Assembly (NCBI GenBank): GCA_940337035.1
Contig: CALNHX010002664.1
Location: 62,001-126,000 of the forward strand
DNA length: 64,000 nt
From: Agriotes lineatus
Taxonomy: Eukaryota > Arthropoda > Insecta > Coleoptera > Elateridae
Reading direction: 5' to 3'
Positions 57,763-64,000 of this stretch are shown in pieces. The notes beneath the pieces are model-generated. The model saw only the letters and a program-made list of their open reading frames with translations. It was not told where the DNA came from and made no database searches. The position numbers and the translations under genes were made by a program. Position 1 is the first letter of the stretch. The number at the start of each line of letters is the position of its first letter.

Positions 57763-59835
57763 ATTCTTTCATTTCGCCAGTTTGCTACTGTATGTTCATA
57801 TGTGCGTTCATGTTGACAGCCGTATGACGTTTCACTACAATATTTTACATTTTTTATATTTATTTTTTTTATATTTACATATTTATACATATTTAATTGG
57901 AATTGTATTTTCTTTTTTTTTCCTTTTAAGAATTGTAAAATGTTTGTTCTCTAACGTTATTGTTATTATAGCATGTCAATAAAAAATAAATTTTTTCTAT
58001 ATTTATTTTTAATAATATTTATACTCGTATATGATATAAAAGCACTATTTAAGTTACATTCGAATGTGCGGCCCGCATAAAAAAAATATTTTGAAAATGG
58101 CCCGCCGTCCGAAAAAGGTTGTCGACCCCTGCTAGTGCAAAACACATGTGGAAAATTATTAATATCTCTACCAAAGACGAAAAACTTTCAGAAATACGAA
58201 GCTTGCTACTGCAGGACAGAACTGTGTTAAGTAATACAGATCCTACAGATATTGCAGATACATTTAATAATCATTATTGGACGGTGGGCAAGCGAATGGC
58301 TGAAAAGTTTACAAAATACTCTTCTAAAGGAAACAATAATGTAATAAACAATAAAACTTCCAATAAATCTATGGTTCTTTTTCCAGCAACCAAAGAAGAA
58401 ATATTAAAATATATTAATCAACTTAACGATAAAAAGGCTACTGGGTACGACAATATCAGGGTGGAACATATAAAATGGATAAGCCATTTCATAGCACCTG
58501 CTGTAGAATATATTATTAACTTAATTTTTACAAACGGAGTATTCCCAAGTCAATTTATTTAACAGCACAAAAATACGCTGCTAAATTTAAAAAAGCTATC
58601 ATAATACATATTTTTAAGTCGGGAAATAAACAAGTAGTCAGTAATTATAGACCGATATCGTTAATAACACATCTAGCTAAAATTGTAGAAAAAGTGATAA
58701 AACAAAGACTGGTAAATTATCAACTAAACAGTTTGGATTTCGGGAAGGTTTGGGTACTGAAAAAGCGATCCGTTTACTCCAGAATGAAATTTATTTTGCA
58801 GTTACTTAGGTGACAGAATTCAACAAGTAAAAATAGATACCACATTAAGTGATACAAATACTATTGAATACGGTGTACCACAGGGAATCCTTTTAGGCCC
58901 TGTGATGTTTCTGATTTATATTAACGATTTTTTAGATTTTAAAACTGATGGCACTATAATCTCATATGCTGATGATACTGGACTGCATGTAAAAAACTGT
59001 GACTGGAATCAAGTAAAACTAAAAATAAGAAATAGTATGCAAAAAATATCGGCGCGGTTAAATCAAATTTATTAACACTTAATTATGAAAAACAAAGATA
59101 GTTTCCTTCACATCTTACAAAAGTAGCTTGGATAATTTTTATAAATTCGCAATAAAAAATAAGGAAAGTATCAATGACTTTGAGATAAGTGTTGTCAACC
59201 AAGTAAAATATTTAGGGATAACTATGGACACCTGCTTGAAGTGGGGTGCACATATAACTACAGTAGTAACAAAAATTAGAAAATTATTGTTTATATTTAA
59301 ACACCTAAGAACTTTTATGAACCTTAAACAACTTAAACAAGTATATTATGATTTAGCTCAGTCAATTTTACAATACGGTTTAAGTGGATGGAGTGGGTTA
59401 TATAAAAATACGTTACAGCCACTAAATGACACATATAACGCAATCCGGAGGATAAATAATTTTAAATAAGCGGTTTCTTTACCCGACCTCGCAATTTTAT
59501 CAAAAAGCTGGTGTTCACACAGTCAGACAGCTGTTCATAAAAAACCACGGAATGCAGAGCCTACTTGGAAAAGCAAAGTAATTTAGTCAAACACAATTAT
59601 TCAACCAGAGCTAATGTAAGTCAGAAACTACATACTTCAAAAGCTTCCAAGAAACTACATACTTCAAAAGCTTCCAAGACAGTAGCACAAAGATCAGAAT
59701 TTTATCTAGATACGCTTTCTTAATCTGTTGCCTGGGTGGTTGCAGAGTAGCCCAATATTAAGTCGTTTACTAAACATTTAAAAAAGTATTTGTCGATAAC
59801 GGATTTGGAACCATTTTATAGTATTCTTTAACAAA

Positions 59836-60426
59836 AATTATTAAATATCAGATACATCGATCTAACATTACGCATTTAAACTACATATAAAAACTCGAAA
59901 TCAACAGAATAGAATTCTCAATATTTAATCGGGCTGGATAGCCGGCAGTCTTATGCACAAGCTCTACTTATATGAAACTGCTGGTTATTAATTATAAAGA
60001 CTTACAAATCGCTTACCTTCAAATGTTAATTGCAATTTAATTTATAGTGTACTATAAGTTTGTTTTATAAAACTGTATTATTGATGTCTTGAATTATTGA
60101 TACATACATATATTAAAATTTTCATATTTCTAAGACAAGAAATGGAAGAATTAGTCAATTTTTTCCATTTGTATTTCTGGTTCTTAATAAATAAATAAAA
60201 GAGAAAGTATATCTATTCCTGGCGGAGGAATTTTATAACACACAATCTGAGATCATGAGATCCGGTCCCCGGATCTCGAACCGCTCCGACGCGTTTTCTT
60301 GGCTAAATACAGTCTAATGAGGTCACAGACGAAGTTTTAGACGGTACTCAAATTCCACACAAATACATAATAATACATACTATTAGTCTGTTTGTTCGGG
60401 TCGTAGGTGGCGCTGCAGTCAATTTT
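59836..60426. other. LINE tail and unassigned sequence
   Basis: AATAAATAAATAAAAG near 60187 may be the LINE tail. GAGATCCGGTCCCCGGATCTC near 60257 is a short palindrome. No gene. Confidence 0.4.
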
Positions 60427-60470
60427 GTATAAAAGTCTATGATGATGCGGCTTAATACGAGCTCAGTGTG
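60427..60470 (+). promoter_or_regulatory. Possible TATA promoter of the downstream transposase gene
   Basis: TATAAAAG (60428-60435) lies 37 bases before the A of an initiator-like TCAGT (60463-60467), about 185 bases upstream of the first ATG. Spacing is a little long. Confidence 0.3.
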
Positions 60471-60647
60471 GCAACATCTCGCTTTGGTCAGTTGAACATT
60501 TTTTGTATATTGGAAATGATATAGTATAAAGTGCTTGCACAGCTCGCACCCAAAATTCTAGACATAACAATTTGTTTCAAAACCAGTTTGCGTTGTCGTG
60601 TATAGCAGTAGTTTAGTGTCAGTTTAGCAGTTATAGTGGTTTAAAAC

Positions 60648-63077
60648 ATGTTGAGCAGAGCGGAAAAAATCTTGCAAATGGCAAAAATTAAAGCAAAACA
60701 AGAAGAAGGTAAGTGATTTGTTTATTCTTATATTTGAAGGGCTTGGCGGAACAAGGCTACATGCCACCATTTTGTTAAAATTGAGTTATTTGTATATTTA
60801 GTTTAGGCATCAAGGGTACAAGCCACCTCATCTTAGAACAGAAAATAGACAGGAAGCCGCATTTGTAAGAAATCCGTGCGACCGCGATGGGTTTTCAAAA
60901 TGGCGGATGGTTGTTTCCTTTTGGCAGTGGCGTATCATATCGAGAGGGTGCATGTGCAGCAAACAATTTCAACAGTTTTATTAAGTGCACTTTACACTAT
61001 GTGATTTATAACTACATGCGAGTTTGTGTGACTTCAGTCACTGTCTGTAATTTAAATTGCTTCCTCAGATTGTGTAATTACAAATAATGACCCCATTATA
61101 CGTTCCCTTCTATGCCCATGACAATTGTTGTGTACAAGTACGTATGACAAGTGACATGTTCGGAGAAATTATCTCTCTATTTGAAGTGAAAAGTAAATAT
61201 TAATACTTACTGATGGAATGTAATGCCCAAAGTCCTGGTATTTGGGGTCTGAGAACAGCCAAAATTAGTCTCAAACTAACTAAAACCCACAACTGTCAAA
61301 CCGGTATCACACCTCATTAGTCATACATGGGTTTTCAAAATGGCCGTTGCCGTCGCCTAGATGTTACAGCCAAGTTAAAAGAAATGCGCCTTCCTGTCTA
61401 TTTTCTGTTCTACGCACCTTATTGCGCAAGACACATTTTAACACATATTTTATGGCAGAAAGGGTATAAGCCACAAATATTTCAAGATGGCTACTAAGCG
61501 AACAGTCAGTGCTCGTAATAAATTAGACTTTAATGCCAAAAATAGTGGTGATTCAGTGCATGAGTAGACCTGGTCCATTAACAAACAAACAAACAAAATA
61601 TTTTGATTCTGATGACAGTGTAGACGATGCAAATTACATCTGTGATCAAAGCAGCTCTGAAGAATATTCGGAAAATGAAGTAAGTAAACTTTCATTGTGG
61701 CTTATGACCTTCTTTCAAAATATATTGTGGCTTATACATTTTTAGGTTAATTTACTGTTGTTTCTAATTTTTGCCAGCGAACTAAATATTTACGTTTGAA
61801 TACTTGCATGCAATGTTGCCACTTGCTAGGTAAATTAATAACTTTAACTTGTTGTTACGTTTTTGTTACGATTTCTAATATAAGTGCATATTTATTTATA
61901 CGTGGCTTATACCCTTATTGAAAAAAAATTAACCCTTTCTTAGGATGCATCAAGCTCACGAACGGAGAAGCACGTTTTTGCGAGAGGTTCTATTGGTACA
62001 CCAAAAAAGTCAGCACCATCAAGATGGAGAAAGAGACATTTAGAGCATCATAAAAAACTGAAAAACAAGACACGACGAAACTTAGGGTATACATAGTTAC
62101 AAAAATACTAAAGAATAATGGGTTCCCCATGCAAATGTAAAAAAAGTGTAGGCAAACTCTATCAGGAAAAGAAGAAGACGTCTTTAATGCGTTTTGGGTC
62201 TCGGAAATTATGAAAAGCAAAATGTTTACCTATTTGCAAATATGAAATCAGTTCCTAAGAAAAGATGTTATCCAAAAAAGAAGAAAAAACAGGTGTCATC
62301 CAGGAACATTACAATACACTACTTCATAAAAATTGAAGGAATTGATATAAGAGTACGTAAGGAGGAATGTCTCGCAGTTCACGGTCTACAGAACTCTCGT
62401 AAAAGAATTCAGCTTCTGTGTAAACAGATATCAGATGGATTGACAACACCAAAATCAGACTGGCGTGACAAACATTTAAATAGGCCAAACAAAGTATCTG
62501 CAGAAGCTACACAATCAGTAAGAAGCCATATAGACTCAATACCGAAATATACTAGTCATTATAGCAGAAAGGAAAATAAGAAAAAGTCTGTATTGACCAC
62601 GACCGCTTTCCATTTCCAGGCTTTATAAGGATTACTATATTCAGTGGTGCAAGGACGGAAACATTATCAGAAGATAAATACAGGCGTATTTGTTTGTACT
62701 GAGTATAATATTGGCTTTAAGTTGCCAAAGAGTGATACGTGCAAAACTTCTGACCTTTTGAATACAGAAATTAACGATACTAACCAAAATAATTAGGAAA
62801 AATGTAAACAGTTAAAATTAAAATTAGAGTTACACCAAAGACCGGCAGAGGCAACGCAAACGAATTTAAAACAAGAAAGTAAAAAATGCAAAATTCATGG
62901 AGGCGTCGACATAATCTCTTTCGATTTACAAGCACTAGCAACACCCCATCTTACTGTAGGACCTGCTTTTTATTTAAGAAAAGCTTGGACTTATAACCTA
63001 GGGGTACATGATTGCACTACTAATCAAGGATACATGTACTGCAATGACTTCTCCTATTGTGCACGATATAATTAATT
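60648..63077 (+). pseudogene. Multi-exon DDE-type transposase of unassigned family
   Basis: Exon 1 (ATG at 60648) encodes MLSRAEKILQMAKIKAKQEE and ends at a good donor (GAAG|GTAAGTG, 60708). A later exon to 61679 (GPLTNKQTKYFDSDDSVDDA) joins 61944 by a GTAAGT donor and CTTTCTTAG acceptor in phase 0; this part begins DASSSRTEKHVFARGSIG. The next part changes frame three times: MGSPCKCKKS, KEEDVFNAFW, then LAVHGLQNSRKRIQLLCKQI and SVRSHIDSIPKYTSHYSRKE. After 62630, LPKSDTCKTSDLL and IISFDLQALATPHL (candidate catalytic Asp, about 62922) and MYCNDFSYCARYN. Same general plan as 35870-38150. The C-terminus is not present. Confidence 0.65.
60834..61412. repeat. 31-bp inverted repeat flanking 517 bp
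   Basis: 60834-60864 (TAGAACAGAAAATAGACAGG and on) and 61382-61412 are reverse complements at 30 of 31 positions. A direct repeat ATGGGTTTTCAAAATGG occurs inside at 60887 and 61327. It lies in the first intron of the transposase gene and could be a small non-autonomous element. Confidence 0.7.
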
Positions 63078-63079
63078 TA

Positions 63080-64000
63080 ATTTAAAAAAAAAATGGAAAT
63101 AAAATAAGTCACCACACAATATTTAGTTTTACCAATTGCTATGATCAAACTGACTGATTAATTTATTTTGTTGGGTACGCCAAATTGAGAATTATTCTTA
63201 TGGTAGTTTGCCCTTTATTTAATCCATTCATCTGATACAATAACTTCGCTAGCTCATTTGAAAAACAGAGACATGAAAAGAAAAACTCAATTTCTCGGGT
63301 CTGAGGTTCCTAATTTTGTAAGTTAAAATTTTAATGGTACGCCACTGAAAAAGTGGATTGGAGATCTAAAAGGAGCGTACTGCGCCGTCGCTGTTCTGAA
63401 ATGTCAAATTCTCGCACAAGAAGTTCGAGTTATTCTTCAGCTCGCGTGTAAACTGAATTATCAAGCAATTAAATGAACAAATTTTTACGGTAAGATTTTG
63501 AATAATTGCGCTTTCAAGTAGCGTCTTATCGTTCTATTGTTTTTCAGGCAAATCTATCATTGGCCCATTCTAAAAGGACGCTTAAAACCGCTTTTGTTTA
63601 CTGGGGCCTCCAACTGACGATTTATTTTGCAAATCCTGGGAAAGCACCTCGCCATCCACAGGAACTGTTATGATATTCTTATTCTCCAGGTCGTAATTAA
63701 GGTATGATGTGATTTTCATGCCAATCGCGTGGATAAAACTTTCATAATGAACTGACCTCACATTCGTAGCCTTCTCGGAACCCCTTTATGGTGATATTGG
63801 CTGAACTCTGCACCCCCGGGCTGCTCGGACTGCTGTGCTGTGTTGGGGCCTGGTGTGCGGTGCTGCTGGAACAATCTTGACACCCTAGGCCTTCCCACGA
63901 TGCTGCAAATTGGTTCTGCGGGAGCTGGTTACGTAGCCGAATCTGCCGAAGTCGCCTCGGAACGCAAATATCTCAAGTGCGTGGAAAATCTTGCTTCCAA
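63080..64000. other. No gene recognised
   Basis: Unassigned. From about 63600 the sequence becomes GC-rich (GCACCCCCGGGCTGCTCGG near 63812), unlike most of the window. It may be the leader of an unidentified element or exon. Confidence 0.35.

Larger units (their letters stand above)
56542..58130. mobile_element. hAT-type non-autonomous element (AGGGGTCG ends)
   Basis: Left end AGGGGTCGGCAACCTGCGGC and right end GGTTGTCGACCCCT are inverted, followed by GCGGCCCGC motifs at both sides. The flanks TTTAGTGC (56534-56541) and GCTAGTGC (58131-58138) are an 8-bp duplication with two mismatches. Removing the element and one copy restores the LINE frame (SFSAKHM), which confirms the boundaries. No transposase is encoded. 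Confidence 0.8.
55796..59835 (+). pseudogene. LINE (CR1/Jockey-like), split by a hAT element
   Basis: Endonuclease end: EDLNIDIMKKS and NEYTRKCGGSKSCIDHIFFK (about 55890-56040). Then 56190-56410 reads FFDESMFLPVMNANQPEYAV and RKRKNWITFSIIKM. Reading NYASF up to 56541 joins SAKHMWKIIN from 58139 when the insertion is removed. RT domain: DTFNNHYWTVGKRM, INQLNDKKATGYDNIRVEHI, SNYRPISLITHLAKIVEKV (about 58640), IISYADDTGLHVKN (catalytic YADD, about 58970) and VKYLGITMDTCLKWGAHI (about 59203). Several stops and frameshifts. Ends near 59835. Confidence 0.75.

Overview
The window is AT-rich eukaryotic DNA made almost entirely of transposable elements. It suits a repeat-laden insect genome; a beetle is plausible but the sequence does not prove it. 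The evidence is spliced transposase exons, a gypsy/errantivirus-type retroelement with an env gene, Penelope-like elements, Jockey- and RTE-type LINEs, piggyBac, mariner, hAT, pogo and MULE relics, and a 5S rRNA-derived SINE. I see no bacterial-style operon, no tRNA or rRNA gene, and no convincing conserved host gene. Nearly every coding stretch carries stops or frameshifts.

Layout. 0-5 kb: a minisatellite, a decayed tyrosine recombinase (Crypton-like) copy, a palindromic repeat and a pogo-like C-terminal fragment. 4.9-19.3 kb: a mosaic errantivirus-type retrotransposon. It has matching 5' and 3' LTRs but two partial internal regions (gag twice; protease, RT and RNase H only in the left part; integrase and env only in the right part). 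They are separated or interrupted by a 5S SINE, LINE fragments and a pogo-type element with a PHD finger. 19.4-24 kb: hAT and MULE remnants, two copies of a 230-bp repeat, a fold-back repeat, and a Penelope-like relic beside a hammerhead-ribozyme-like motif. 24-35 kb: mostly non-coding, with two hAT-type elements bounded by perfect 8-bp target duplications (one holding a mariner pseudogene) and the C-terminal part of a hAT transposase. 35.8-38.2 kb: a DDE-type transposase pseudogene that contains an in-frame fragment resembling the DIL domain of class V myosin.

38.4-45.6 kb holds the best-preserved and most interesting unit: a spliced gene for a tyrosine recombinase with the catalytic motifs visible, an N-terminal Cys/His region and a distinct C-terminal domain, broken only by one in-frame TGA at a probable cysteine position. 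It sits in a roughly 7.2-kb insertion that splits the TG microsatellite of another repeat. Both ends carry TTGTGGCAAC-type motifs and a GTGGCGCCA motif in inverted orientation. I read it as a Crypton-like element. A decayed relative lies at 0.4-1.5 kb and a fragment of a different recombinase lineage at 55.4 kb.

46-64 kb: a mariner head, tandem Penelope-type repeats with two more hammerhead-like motifs, a Jockey 3' piece, another Penelope fragment, two piggyBac pseudogenes, a mariner pseudogene on the minus strand, and a LINE split by a hAT element that contains a second hAT element that contains a palindromic repeat. The last gene is a multi-exon transposase pseudogene of the same general family as the one at 36-38 kb. 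The genes do not form a pathway; their arrangement records successive insertions.
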